40,980 nucleotides of DNA from Gammaproteobacteria bacterium (GTDB taxonomy: Bacteria > Pseudomonadota > Gammaproteobacteria > Eutrophobiales > Eutrophobiaceae): the NCBI GenBank assembly GCA_028819495.1, contig JAPPLI010000161.1, positions 1-40,980 of the forward strand, written 5' to 3'. The position numbers and the translations under genes are program-made. Each line of letters opens with the position of its first letter. Position 1 is the stretch's first letter. The notes under the pieces were generated by a model. The model had not been told where the DNA came from and searched no databases. It was given only the letters and a program-made list of their open reading frames with translations. Shown here in pieces: positions 1 through 7,641 of this stretch.

Positions 1-58
1 CAGGGCAAGCAGGAAAACTGTGCCGGGAAGCGCAGCCCGGAACCAGCGCGTTGAACGG

Positions 59-292
59 CTACTTCCCTGCTACAGTGGGAGCATCGGGTTTGTCGATATT
101 CCAGGCTTCGATCAGCAGTGATAATTGTCCTTCGATGCGCGCCGTTCGTTGCTGCAGGTCAGCTATATCGACCTTCATTCCGTGTATTTCGCCCTTGATT
201 CCATGTTGTCCGGTTAAAATCAATCCCGCCAATAATGCGCCGACACCGAATATACTTACAATGATGCCGGTAACATCCGTCAGTTTGTGCAT
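59..292 (-). CDS. Small single-span membrane protein with coiled-coil tail
   Basis: This 77-residue protein is not assigned to a named family. It starts with a short polar stretch, then one hydrophobic segment (about residues 8-28, with VSIFGVGALLAGLIL), then a charged heptad-like region (KGEIHGMKVDIADLQQRTAR) that could form a short coiled coil. A reading frame reaching further upstream exists, but the ATG at 292 is preceded by AAAGGAGG at ideal spacing, so I chose it. The layout resembles small inner-membrane proteins found in phage and accessory regions, but I see no diagnostic motif. It is transcribed away from the hipBA pair. The real gene status is well supported by the ribosome-binding site; the function is unknown. 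Confidence 0.65.
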   Translation of the reverse strand: MHKLTDVTGIIVSIFGVGALLAGLILTGQHGIKGEIHGMKVDIADLQQRTARIEGQLSLLIEAWNIDKPDAPTVAGK

Positions 293-387
293 AAGCACCT
301 CCTTTGTTGTATTACGTTTTCCGCAAAGAACATTATAGTCGGCCACAGCCGGATAACAATGTTTTTTGTGCGCTCCAGCGGGTGAAC

Positions 388-485
388 GGGGTCAGGTCGC
401 AGGGGCTTCGGGGCCAGGTCGCACAATGTGCATTGCGTGAATGGGGTCACGGGGCTTCGGGGTCAGGTTGTACAATGCACATATG
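388..485 (+). repeat. Cluster of GGGGTCAGGT-type short repeats upstream of hipBA
   Basis: Three tandem-like copies of a GGGG(T/C)CAGGT(C/T)G core are seen at 388-401, 410-433 and 459-485. The last copy continues as TACAATGCACATATG. A near-identical copy lies just after hipA at 2248-2274. Two copies are linked by the spacer AGGGGCTTCGGGG or a close variant. Sequences of this GGGGTCAGGT kind are often seen as dispersed palindromic repeats associated with IS200-like (REP-associated) transposases; that link is from memory and is inference here. The 347-614 stretch otherwise holds only the hipBA promoter. Confidence 0.6.
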
Positions 486-561
486 GATGAAAGCAGCGCT
501 CCCCGGGTTCCCGACAAACAGGGGCGCTTCCTCTATACCAGTCTTGCAGTGTCAGGAAAGT

Positions 562-587
562 TATACTATGCTTTTAAGAGCAGTATA
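562..587. promoter_or_regulatory. Imperfect palindrome, likely HipB autoregulatory operator
   Basis: A 26-bp interrupted palindrome reads TATACT-N3-CTT-TT-AAG-N3-AGTATA. It sits 5 bp upstream of a consensus-like -10 hexamer and 27 bp before the hipB start. HipB-type antitoxins usually repress their own operon through such inverted repeats near the promoter, so this is the obvious operator candidate. The symmetry is read directly from the sequence; binding is inference. Confidence 0.55.
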
Positions 588-592
588 TATTG

Positions 593-598
593 TATAAT
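593..598 (+). promoter_or_regulatory. Putative -10 element (TATAAT) of hipBA
   Basis: A perfect TATAAT lies 16 bp before the hipB ATG. No good -35 box is visible at normal spacing because that region is occupied by the palindrome at 562-587. Transcription from here would give a very short leader, about 10 bases, with little room for a ribosome-binding site. Confidence 0.45.
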
Positions 599-614
599 AT
601 GCTTTTGGAATGCT

Positions 615-956
615 ATGTCTACACGAAATGCGCTCACAACAACACCTCCTTATCCGGTTGAACAGACCGTCAAACAGCTGGGTGCCAACCTGCGCACTGC
701 GCGCTTGCGGCGCAATCTCAGCATTGAACAGGTGGCGGAGAAAATCGGCGCCGGCATAAGGGCAATTCGCGCCGCGGAGCAAGGCAAGGTAACAACCGGT
801 GTCGGTGTCTATATCGCGTTGCTGTGGGCTTATGACCTGCTGGAGCCTGCAACGGAACTGGCAGATCCGGGTAAAGACGATACGGGACTCGCCTACCTGA
901 GGGAAAACGAACGACTTCGCGCTCGCAGCAGGAACAGGTTGGATAATGATTTCTGA
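615..956 (+). CDS. hipB: HipB-like antitoxin, XRE-family HTH regulator
   Basis: A 113-residue protein with a Cro/C1-type helix-turn-helix at about residues 16-70 (QTVKQLGANLRTARLRRNLS, then EQVAEKIGAG and the recognition region IRAIRAAEQG). The basic C-terminal tail ends in LRARSRNRL. It overlaps the following kinase gene by 11 bases, the usual antitoxin-first order of hipBA modules, implying translational coupling. Its expected role is to bind and neutralise the HipA-like kinase and repress the operon through the palindrome at 562-587. I chose the ATG at 615 because upstream in-frame codons lie within the repeat region and operator. Family assignment rests on the HTH and the partner gene. 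Confidence 0.85.
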   Translation: MSTRNALTTTPPYPVEQTVKQLGANLRTARLRRNLSIEQVAEKIGAGIRAIRAAEQGKVTTGVGVYIALLWAYDLLEPATELADPGKDDTGLAYLRENERLRARSRNRLDNDF

Positions 957-2238
957 ATTCAATCAGACCGAGTGTTTTGTCTATATCAACCTGCCGGGGG
1001 AAATATTACCCGTTACAGCGGGCAAATTCGTCTTGCAATCTGATAAATCCGGTTTGCCGGTCGGGCGATTTGTTTACGGAAAAAGCTACCTGGCCCGACC
1101 GGACAAGGTGCCGATAGATCCTGTCGAGTTGAAACTGTCTGATCGCGTCTATGAAACCCGCTCGTTGAAAGGCGTGTTCGGCGCGCTTCGTGACGCCGGC
1201 CCGGACCACTGGGGGCGGCAGGTTCTTGAACGGCATACGGGAAAACCCGAGCTGAGCGAAATGGACTATTTGCTCCATGCGCCGGATGACCGGGCAGGCG
1301 CCCTGAGTTTCGGCCTGGAGCCGACCCCACCGACTACCATTCCCGGTTTTAATCAAATAATTGACTTGGAGCGGCTGCAGAGAATTGCCATGGCCGTGGC
1401 TAATGACGAACCCCTCCCTGATGAGCCGTACAAGGAACAGGTTGCTGACCTGATGCTGGTCGGGACCTCCATGGGCGGGGCGCGGCCCAAGACGGTGGTC
1501 GAAGATAATGCGGGATTATGGATAGCGAAGTTCAATCGCGATGATGATAAATGGAACAGCGCCCGGATGGAACATGCCATGTTAATGCTCGCGCGCGCTT
1601 GTGGACTGGCGACAGCCGCAAGCACCGTCGTTCAGGTCGGAAACAGGGATGTGCTGCTCGTTAAACGTTTTGACCGGGAGAAAACCGGGGCAGGCTATAC
1701 CCGCGCCCGCATGCTCAGCGCCTTGACCCTGTTGCGCGCTGAGGACACACATACCTCCCGTGATAAATGGTCTTACCCTGTGCTGGCGGAAGAGGTGCGC
1801 CGACTATCCGCCAACCCCCGCAAGGATGCTTATGAACTGTTTCAGCGTATGTGTTTCAATGCATTGCTCTCCAATATCGATGATCATCCGCGCAATCACG
1901 CTGTGATAGCCGGCGGGCATGACTGGGAATTATCCCCTGCTTACGATTTGACCCCCTTCGTGCCAGTCAGCATCGAACGACGCGACCTGGCCATGATTTG
2001 CGGGGATAACGGCCGCTTCGCCAATGCGGCAAACCTCGTGTCTCAATCAGGGCGTTTCATGCTGGATAAAGTCGACGCGGCAACTACCCTGGATACCATG
2101 CAAGAACAGATCAGGGACACATGGTACGAAACGGCCCGTCAGGCAGGCGTATCAAAATCCGACTGCGAAAAAATCAGTGGCGCTTTTGTCTATCAAGGAT
2201 TTTTTTATGATTATCCGAGCCGGTTTGTTGGGCAATGA
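946..2238 (+). CDS. hipA: HipA-like serine/threonine kinase toxin
   Basis: A 430-residue protein of normal HipA length. The N-terminal subdomain includes GVFGALRDAGPDHWGRQVLE (about 76-95), typical of HipA_N. The kinase fold shows the glycine-rich loop GTSMGGARPK (173-182), the ATP-binding lysine in LWIAKFNR (about 195), the catalytic loop NIDDHPRNH (310-318, with Asp312 and Asn317 as catalytic and metal-binding residues) and the DFG-equivalent LSPAYDL (Asp334). All key residues appear intact, so the kinase should be active. HipA of E. coli phosphorylates glutamyl-tRNA synthetase and induces dormancy; the target here is unknown. The gene overlaps hipB and is followed closely by a GGGGTCAGGT repeat. 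Confidence 0.9.
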   Translation: MISEFNQTECFVYINLPGEILPVTAGKFVLQSDKSGLPVGRFVYGKSYLARPDKVPIDPVELKLSDRVYETRSLKGVFGALRDAGPDHWGRQVLERHTGKPELSEMDYLLHAPDDRAGALSFGLEPTPPTTIPGFNQIIDLERLQRIAMAVANDEPLPDEPYKEQVADLMLVGTSMGGARPKTVVEDNAGLWIAKFNRDDDKWNSARMEHAMLMLARACGLATAASTVVQVGNRDVLLVKRFDREKTGAGYTRARMLSALTLLRAEDTHTSRDKWSYPVLAEEVRRLSANPRKDAYELFQRMCFNALLSNIDDHPRNHAVIAGGHDWELSPAYDLTPFVPVSIERRDLAMICGDNGRFANAANLVSQSGRFMLDKVDAATTLDTMQEQIRDTWYETARQAGVSKSDCEKISGAFVYQGFFYDYPSRFVGQ

Positions 2239-2247
2239 AGCGTGTCA

Positions 2248-2274
2248 GGGGTCAGGTCGTACAATGCACATGTG
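2248..2274 (+). repeat. GGGGTCAGGT-type repeat downstream of hipA
   Basis: This is a near-exact direct copy (25 of 27 bases) of the repeat at 459-485, with core GGGGTCAGGTCGTACAATGC. It begins 10 bases after the hipA stop codon. Together with the upstream copies it frames the hipBA operon precisely. Confidence 0.65.
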
Positions 2275-2284
2275 AAAGAAAGAG

Positions 2285-2313
2285 TTGTCCTTGCGCGGGA
2301 TGCTGATTATACT
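2285..2313 (+). promoter_or_regulatory. Putative sigma70 promoter for the SPOR-domain gene
   Basis: TTGTCC at 2285-2290 and TATACT at 2308-2313 are separated by 17 bp, close to the sigma70 consensus. It lies just downstream of the repeat and reads toward the leader ORF and SPOR gene. The leader from here to the first strong ribosome-binding site would be about 80 bases. Confidence 0.5.
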
Positions 2314-2411
2314 ACCCGGAGTGGACCTGCGCCGGCCGCCGTCACCGCCGGGGGAGTGATGACAACCGGCTGCCTTATTGGAATCAGATTGAACTGAAGG
2401 AGGAGGATAAG

Positions 2412-2462
2412 ATGGAAACGGCAATGCATACCATGAACCCTGATATTGGCGAGAGATCCTAA
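2412..2462 (+). CDS. Candidate 16-codon leader ORF overlapping the SPOR gene start
   Basis: An ATG at 2412 preceded by the very strong GAAGGAGGAGGATAAG ribosome-binding site opens a 16-codon frame (METAMHTMNPDIGERS) ending with TAA at 2460-2462. The frame overlaps the TTG start of the SPOR protein at 2446, which itself has no good ribosome-binding site. It may serve to couple translation of the downstream gene. A frameshift sequencing error is an alternative, because the stop lies at the head of an A7 run. Confidence 0.35.
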   Translation: METAMHTMNPDIGERS

Positions 2463-3090
2463 AAAAACCAGGAACGTTTCCAGGCGGGAGCGCGGCTTCA
2501 TAGGCGGAAACATCCTGTCCTTTCTTTCCGGGTTGGCCGTCGGCCTGCTGGTCGCATTCATTGTCTTTCTCCGTTACCAGGTTGTTGAGCCTGGTTCGGG
2601 CGTTGAACCGGCCGTTCCGGCAAAAGACAACCAGGCGCAGTCCGAACCGGATAAACCGGATGTCAAGTTTACTTTCTATGACACGTTGCGTGACAAGAAA
2701 GTCAATATCTCCGAATGGATGGCCGGTGACAGGGACGCTCGTGAAGAACCGGATGACAAGGCCGCGGACCAGGTTCAGGCAGGCGAGGAGAGCGGGGAAA
2801 GCGTTGATGAACAGGAACAGTACGCAGCCCTTGACCGGGACGCGGAAGATGATGTAACCGGTTACGTCCTCCAGGTCGGTTCTTTCAGGGATTTCAGTTC
2901 GGCAGACCAGGTCAAGGCGCAACTGGCTTTACTGGGTATCTTTGCCGACATCCAGCGGGTCATGCTCAATGAGCAGGACATCCGTCACCGGGTTCGCCTG
3001 GGGCCTTATACCAGTGTAAACGAGATGCGGGACGTGCGCCGCAGACTGAGAGACAACAACATAGAATTCATGTTGATTGAGTTGCGGTAG
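2446..3090 (+). CDS. FtsN-like SPOR-domain cell-division protein
   Basis: A 214-residue protein with a short basic cytoplasmic N-terminus (MARDPKKTRNVSRRERGF, typical of FtsN-like proteins), one membrane span at about 20-42, an acidic low-complexity linker (about 50-130), and a C-terminal SPOR domain from about residue 138 (GYVLQVGSFRDFSSADQVKA through VRLGPYTSVNEMRDVRRRL). SPOR domains bind denuded peptidoglycan glycans at the division septum, and FtsN activates septal synthesis. The start is a TTG overlapping a small upstream ORF. The gene is convergent with priA, only 7 bases apart; an ftsN-like gene near priA is common in gammaproteobacteria. Confidence 0.82.
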   Translation: MARDPKKTRNVSRRERGFIGGNILSFLSGLAVGLLVAFIVFLRYQVVEPGSGVEPAVPAKDNQAQSEPDKPDVKFTFYDTLRDKKVNISEWMAGDRDAREEPDDKAADQVQAGEESGESVDEQEQYAALDRDAEDDVTGYVLQVGSFRDFSSADQVKAQLALLGIFADIQRVMLNEQDIRHRVRLGPYTSVNEMRDVRRRLRDNNIEFMLIELR

Positions 3091-3097
3091 GAAAAAT

Positions 3098-5104
3098 CTA
3101 CAGCATATCCTGGGGATCTATATCCAGAAACCACCTCGTGCGCTTCGCCCCGGGCATTGATTCCAGTGACCGGCACCATGGAGCCAGCACTTTCCTCAGG
3201 GCATTCCTGTTGCCGGACTGGATCAGCAGTTGGCTGCGATAACGCCCTCTTCTCTTCTCAATGGGCGCGGCGACGGGACCGAAGATATTCAAGGCGTTAT
3301 TGTCATTCAGATGAGCGCGGGCCTCGCGCAGGAATTTTTCGGCTGTTTCACGACTGGTAGCTTCGGCCCCCAGTAACGCGAGATAGGCGTAAGGAGGCAG
3401 ATGTGTGTTCCTCCTGTCACTGAGCAGCAGACCGGCGAACCCGGCATAACCCCGCGTTACCAGGGTCTGCAGCAACGGATGAACGGGGAAATGGGTCTGT
3501 ATGTACACCGCGCCGGGCCTGTCCTCGCGTCCGGCCCGCCCGCTAACCTGAACGATGAGTTGAGCCATGCGTTCACTGGCGCGGAAGTCAGTGCTCAGCA
3601 GACCCGCGTCCGCATCGATGATGCCCACCAGTGTCAAGCGCGGAAAATGATGGCCCTTGGCGAGCATCTGGGTGCCGATCAGTATGTCGGCATCGCCTGT
3701 CGTGATCTCCCTTATCATCTTCTCCATGGATCCCTTGCGTCGGGTGCTGTCACGGTCTATCCGCAGTATGTTTGCGCCCGGGAAATGTTCGGCCAGGGTA
3801 CGGTCCAGGCGCTGGGTGCCATGACCCACTTCGATCAGTTCGTCCTGGTTGCAGTCCGGACATTCTGCAGGCAGAGCCCTGCGGGAGTCGCAGTGGTGGC
3901 ACATAAGACAGCGTTTATCTTTGTGGAAAGTCATCTTTGCGCTGCAGCGGCTGCATTCGGCATACCAGCCGCAACTATGGCACAGGATGACCGGCGCATA
4001 ACCTCTCCGGTTGAGAAACAACAACACCTGGTTGTTCCGGTCCAGGGTGGCGGATATCTCGTCCAGCAGGGTTTTCGATACCGCGCCGGAAAGGGTTTCA
4101 TTCCGGAGGTTGATGATGCGAATTTCCGGCGATGCGGCTCCCGATGCCCGCGCCGGCAGGTTTTGTTGCGAGAATTTCCTGGTTTTCACGTTTTTCAGGG
4201 TCTCGAGAGAGGGTGTGGCGGAACCCAGCACGACCGGCACGCTGTCGAATTTGCCCCTCACCACCGCAATATCCCTGGCCGAGTAACGGAATCCGCTGTC
4301 CTGTTTGTAGGACGTATCATGTTCTTCATCCACGACGTATATCCCCGGTGATTTGAGTGGTGTCCAGACCGCGGAGCGGGTCCCGATGATTACCGGCGCA
4401 GTGCCGTTTTTCGCCGCCAGCCAGTTGCGCAGGCGTTCCGTCTCGCTCAGCGCGGAATGCTGCACCCGGATATCGACCGGCAGTCGCTGCCGGAGCCGAT
4501 CGATAAATTGCGTGGTAAGGCCGATTTCAGGCACCAGTATCAGGGCCTGCCGGTCCTGCGCTATCACGCGTCTCACAACTTCGATATAGACTTCCGTCTT
4601 GCCGCTGCCGGTTACCCCCTGCAACAGGTGCGCGCCGTGCGCGTCCGTATTTGCCGTGATTGCGTCAATCGCCTGGATTTGTTGCGGGTTCAGGTCAAAA
4701 CCCCTGTTTTCAATCACGCTTTCCGTGGATGCCGTCAGCGCTTCCCCGTCCTGCCCGGACAGTCCCTTTCCCTGGCGCAACAACGCAGGCAGGGCGCTGA
4801 ACAGCGCTTCGCCGACAGGATAATGGTAATAGTCGGCGGCCCAGCACAGTAACTCAAAGTGCCGTTGCGAAAAAAGAGGTTCGTAGTCTATGACGTTACC
4901 GAGAGATTTAAGCTGCCCGGGTCGGAGTGCCGTCCGGTCGGAGACCGCCAGCGCCATGCCGACCTGCTCCTTGCGGCGCCCGAAAGGCACGCTTACCCGC
5001 ATGCCCGGCAGAAATTCGACATGGTTGAACGGTTCGCCGATGACATAATCGTAATGTCTGCGCAACGGCACCGGCAGCGCAACCTGTAAATATCGCTTGT
5101 TCAC
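3098..5104 (-). CDS. priA: Primosomal protein N' (replication restart helicase PriA)
   Basis: A 668-residue superfamily 2 3'-5' DNA helicase that reloads the replisome at stalled forks. The N-terminal DNA-binding domain begins ALPVPLRRHYDYVI. The helicase core shows Walker A GVTGSGKTE (163-171), DEEH box (259-262), GSATPSLET (294-302), and the C-terminal motifs HGTQRLD, GTQMLAKGHHFP and QVSGRAGR. The two zinc-binding clusters are complete: CHSCGWYAECSRC and CLMCHHCDSRRALPAECPDC (about 375-418). The protein is somewhat shorter than the E. coli protein (about 730). It starts 3 bases after the stop of the upstream mrcA on the same strand, so the two are probably co-transcribed. Confidence 0.96.
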   Translation of the reverse strand: MNKRYLQVALPVPLRRHYDYVIGEPFNHVEFLPGMRVSVPFGRRKEQVGMALAVSDRTALRPGQLKSLGNVIDYEPLFSQRHFELLCWAADYYHYPVGEALFSALPALLRQGKGLSGQDGEALTASTESVIENRGFDLNPQQIQAIDAITANTDAHGAHLLQGVTGSGKTEVYIEVVRRVIAQDRQALILVPEIGLTTQFIDRLRQRLPVDIRVQHSALSETERLRNWLAAKNGTAPVIIGTRSAVWTPLKSPGIYVVDEEHDTSYKQDSGFRYSARDIAVVRGKFDSVPVVLGSATPSLETLKNVKTRKFSQQNLPARASGAASPEIRIINLRNETLSGAVSKTLLDEISATLDRNNQVLLFLNRRGYAPVILCHSCGWYAECSRCSAKMTFHKDKRCLMCHHCDSRRALPAECPDCNQDELIEVGHGTQRLDRTLAEHFPGANILRIDRDSTRRKGSMEKMIREITTGDADILIGTQMLAKGHHFPRLTLVGIIDADAGLLSTDFRASERMAQLIVQVSGRAGREDRPGAVYIQTHFPVHPLLQTLVTRGYAGFAGLLLSDRRNTHLPPYAYLALLGAEATSRETAEKFLREARAHLNDNNALNIFGPVAAPIEKRRGRYRSQLLIQSGNRNALRKVLAPWCRSLESMPGAKRTRWFLDIDPQDML

Positions 5105-5107
5105 GGA

Positions 5108-7573
5108 TTAAAAGATCCGGCCGGGCGCGTCGCTTGATTCGGAGGTGGTATCGTAGGGAATAATGAGCCTGCTGCACTCAACGGCATCGGGCATGCGGTC
5201 GGCCATGAAGACTTCAAAATCCGCGTTGCCGTCACCGGCCTTTGCCGGGCAACCGGTTTCCCGGTTGATCCTGATGGTAACAATGTCTGCCGGTCGCGCC
5301 ACCGGGGTAACCGGCATATCCTTCAGGGCGGCGCGCATATACTCTATCCATATCGACAAGGCGCTTCTGCTGCCTGTCTCACCCTGGCCCATGGGGCTGA
5401 AGTCATCGAAGCCCATCCAGGCGACAGCCACAACGGACGGGTTGAAACCGGCAAACCAGGCATCGCGTTGCTCATTGGTGGTGCCCGTCTTGCCGGACAG
5501 GTCATCCCTTTTCAATTCCCGGTACGCCCTGGCGCCGGTCCCGCGCCGGACGACGTCCCTGGTCAGGTCGTTCATGATCCAGATGTTTTGCGGGTTTACC
5601 ACGCGTTCGGCAATCTTCTGGTTGACCGGGGCTGTTTCCGCGGGGTCTTGTCCGGGGACTTCCGCTTCCGGGGTTTCCACTGCCGCGGCTTCACCTGACT
5701 GGGGACGGAATTCAACTCCGTCCCCGGCCTCTGCCGCCTCCGGACAATCGGGACACACGGTAACCGGATGCGCCTGGAATAGCAGGTCCCCCGTATAGGT
5801 CTCTATGCGCTCGATGAAAAACGGCTCCACGCGGTAACCGCCGTTGGCGAACACCGTATAAGAATCGGCAAGCTGCCAGGGGGTGACCGTACCGGTGCCC
5901 AGCGCCAGTGAAAGATTTTTGGGCAACCGGTCAGCATCAAAACCGAATTTTTCTATGTGCCTGATTGTACTGCGGACCCCAAGGGCGTGCAGTAACCGGA
6001 TCGATACAAGGTTTCTCGAACGGCGCAAGGCTTCTCTCAACCGGGTGGGACCGAACGACCTGCCGCTGTAATTTTCCGGGCGCCACTGGTCTTCAATACT
6101 GGGGTCATCGTAGACAATGGGAGCGTCATTGATGATGCTGGCCGCGGTAAATCCGTTTTCCAGTGCGGCCGAGTAAATGAAGGGTTTGAAACTCGACCCG
6201 GGCTGGCGTTCAGCCTGGGTGGCCCGGTTGAATTTACTACGGTAAAAATCAAAGCCGCCGACCAGGGCCAGGGTTGCGCCATTATGCGGGTCCAGTGAAA
6301 CCAGTCCGCCTTCTATACTGGGAATCTGGGCCAGACGCCACCTTCCATCGGCGTCCTTTCTGACCCTCACCACATCGCCAACCTTGACTATTTCACCGAT
6401 CTTTCTTGGCGCCGGGCCCCGTACGTTCTCATTTATATACATGCGCGCCCAATCGAGGCTGTTCCAGCCAAGCTCTACCCGGCCGATGCCGGAGACCCAG
6501 GCTGATGCGGTAAACCCGCGCTCGTCGATAATCAAGGCCGGCGCCAGGTCAGCGATGGCGGCATGCGCATCAAGCAGTTGATCCCACCCGTCCCCGGCCA
6601 TATCGGGAGTAAGCTCGTAGTGTTGCTCGGGGCCGCGGTAACCGTGTCTTTCATCGTATTCCAGCAACGCCAGGTTGAGGGCGCGATTCGCGGCAACCTG
6701 CAGTGCGTCACGGATGGTTGTGGTCACTACGTAGCCGTCGCTGTAGGTGTCGTCGCCGTACTCTTCGACCAGGTGCTTGCGTACCATCTCGGCGACATAG
6801 GGCGCCTCGAGATCGATACTGGGACTATGCAGTGATGCGGTTACGGGCGCACTGTCGGCCTCAAGGAAGCGGTCCTGATCAATGTAGTCCAGTTCCAGCA
6901 TGCGCCGCAGCACGTACGACCTGCGTTGTACTGCCTGCTCAGGGCTGGTTACCGGATTCGTCCTTGACGGCGCCTTCGGCAGCCCTGCCAGCATCGCGTG
7001 TTGCGCCAGGTTCAGGTTCGTTATACCGGTACCGTAATAGACCTGCGCCGCGGCGCCAACCCCGTAGGCGCGCTGGCCCAGGTAGATTTTATTCAGATAA
7101 AGCTCGAGTATTTCGTTCTTGGTCAGTTCCCTTTCTATCTTGATGGCCAGGAAAATTTCATTCAGTTTTCGCATGTAGGTTTTTTCCCGGGTCAGGAAAA
7201 AATTGCGCGCCACCTGCATGGTAATGGTGCTGCCGCCCTGTCGTTTCTCTCCGGTCCTGGCCAGGGAGATTGCGGCCCGCACCAGTCCCTGCCAGTCCAC
7301 GCCCGGATGGTCGAAGAAGCGGTCATCTTCCGCCGCAATGAATGCCTGGATCAACTGTTCGGGAACCTCATCAATTAACACCGGCGCGCGCCGTTTCTCC
7401 CCGAATTCCCCGATCAACGCTCCGTCCTGGCTGTACACGCGCAGGGGGACCTGCATGCGCACATCGCGCAGCACTTCGATATCCGGCAGGTTGGAAACGA
7501 TAAGATAGATCGCGGCGCCGGCGGCGATGAAAGATACCACCGCCAGCGCTTTGAATAAGGACATGGCCCGCAT
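5108..7573 (-). CDS. mrcA: Penicillin-binding protein 1A (bifunctional peptidoglycan synthase)
   Basis: An 821-residue class A PBP that polymerises and cross-links peptidoglycan at the inner membrane. It has an N-terminal membrane anchor (about 8-28). The glycosyltransferase domain has catalytic Glu82 in AAEDDRFFDHPG, then RQGGSTITMQ (111-120) and the ELYLNKIYLG motif. An OB-like insert follows at about 310-430. The transpeptidase domain has GSSFKP (catalytic Ser460 with Lys463), SRN in RRSRNLVS, and SGKTGTTNEQRDAWFAGF. A possible alternative start is the ATG three codons later. In many gammaproteobacteria pilMNOPQ lies between mrcA and aroK; here the two genes are directly divergent with about 60-70 bases between them. 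Confidence 0.95.
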   Translation of the reverse strand: MRAMSLFKALAVVSFIAAGAAIYLIVSNLPDIEVLRDVRMQVPLRVYSQDGALIGEFGEKRRAPVLIDEVPEQLIQAFIAAEDDRFFDHPGVDWQGLVRAAISLARTGEKRQGGSTITMQVARNFFLTREKTYMRKLNEIFLAIKIERELTKNEILELYLNKIYLGQRAYGVGAAAQVYYGTGITNLNLAQHAMLAGLPKAPSRTNPVTSPEQAVQRRSYVLRRMLELDYIDQDRFLEADSAPVTASLHSPSIDLEAPYVAEMVRKHLVEEYGDDTYSDGYVVTTTIRDALQVAANRALNLALLEYDERHGYRGPEQHYELTPDMAGDGWDQLLDAHAAIADLAPALIIDERGFTASAWVSGIGRVELGWNSLDWARMYINENVRGPAPRKIGEIVKVGDVVRVRKDADGRWRLAQIPSIEGGLVSLDPHNGATLALVGGFDFYRSKFNRATQAERQPGSSFKPFIYSAALENGFTAASIINDAPIVYDDPSIEDQWRPENYSGRSFGPTRLREALRRSRNLVSIRLLHALGVRSTIRHIEKFGFDADRLPKNLSLALGTGTVTPWQLADSYTVFANGGYRVEPFFIERIETYTGDLLFQAHPVTVCPDCPEAAEAGDGVEFRPQSGEAAAVETPEAEVPGQDPAETAPVNQKIAERVVNPQNIWIMNDLTRDVVRRGTGARAYRELKRDDLSGKTGTTNEQRDAWFAGFNPSVVAVAWMGFDDFSPMGQGETGSRSALSIWIEYMRAALKDMPVTPVARPADIVTIRINRETGCPAKAGDGNADFEVFMADRMPDAVECSRLIIPYDTTSESSDAPGRIF

Positions 7574-7641
7574 GATAAGTAGTGTAATAGATTTATTACC
7601 GGTACATAATACAGTTTTGGCCGGCGTGCGCCTTGACCCGG

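Noticed and set aside
1-58. Hydrophobic minus-strand frame (RWFRAALPGTVFLLAL) running off the left edge
   Set aside because: It could be the start of a secreted protein downstream of the small membrane gene, but no start codon with a ribosome-binding site is visible, so I did not annotate it.
2316-2356. GC-rich inverted sequence near 2330-2350 as a hipA terminator
   Set aside because: The pairing (CCGGC and GCCGG arms) is poor and no T-run follows on either strand; a promoter overlaps the region instead.
2245-2922. 225-residue frame on the minus strand opposite the SPOR gene
   Set aside because: It lies opposite the well-supported SPOR-domain protein, has no recognisable domain, and no ribosome-binding site.
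3401-4351. 316-residue frame on the plus strand inside priA
   Set aside because: It is antisense to conserved helicase motifs of priA; composition is arginine-rich and domain-free, as expected from a shadow frame.
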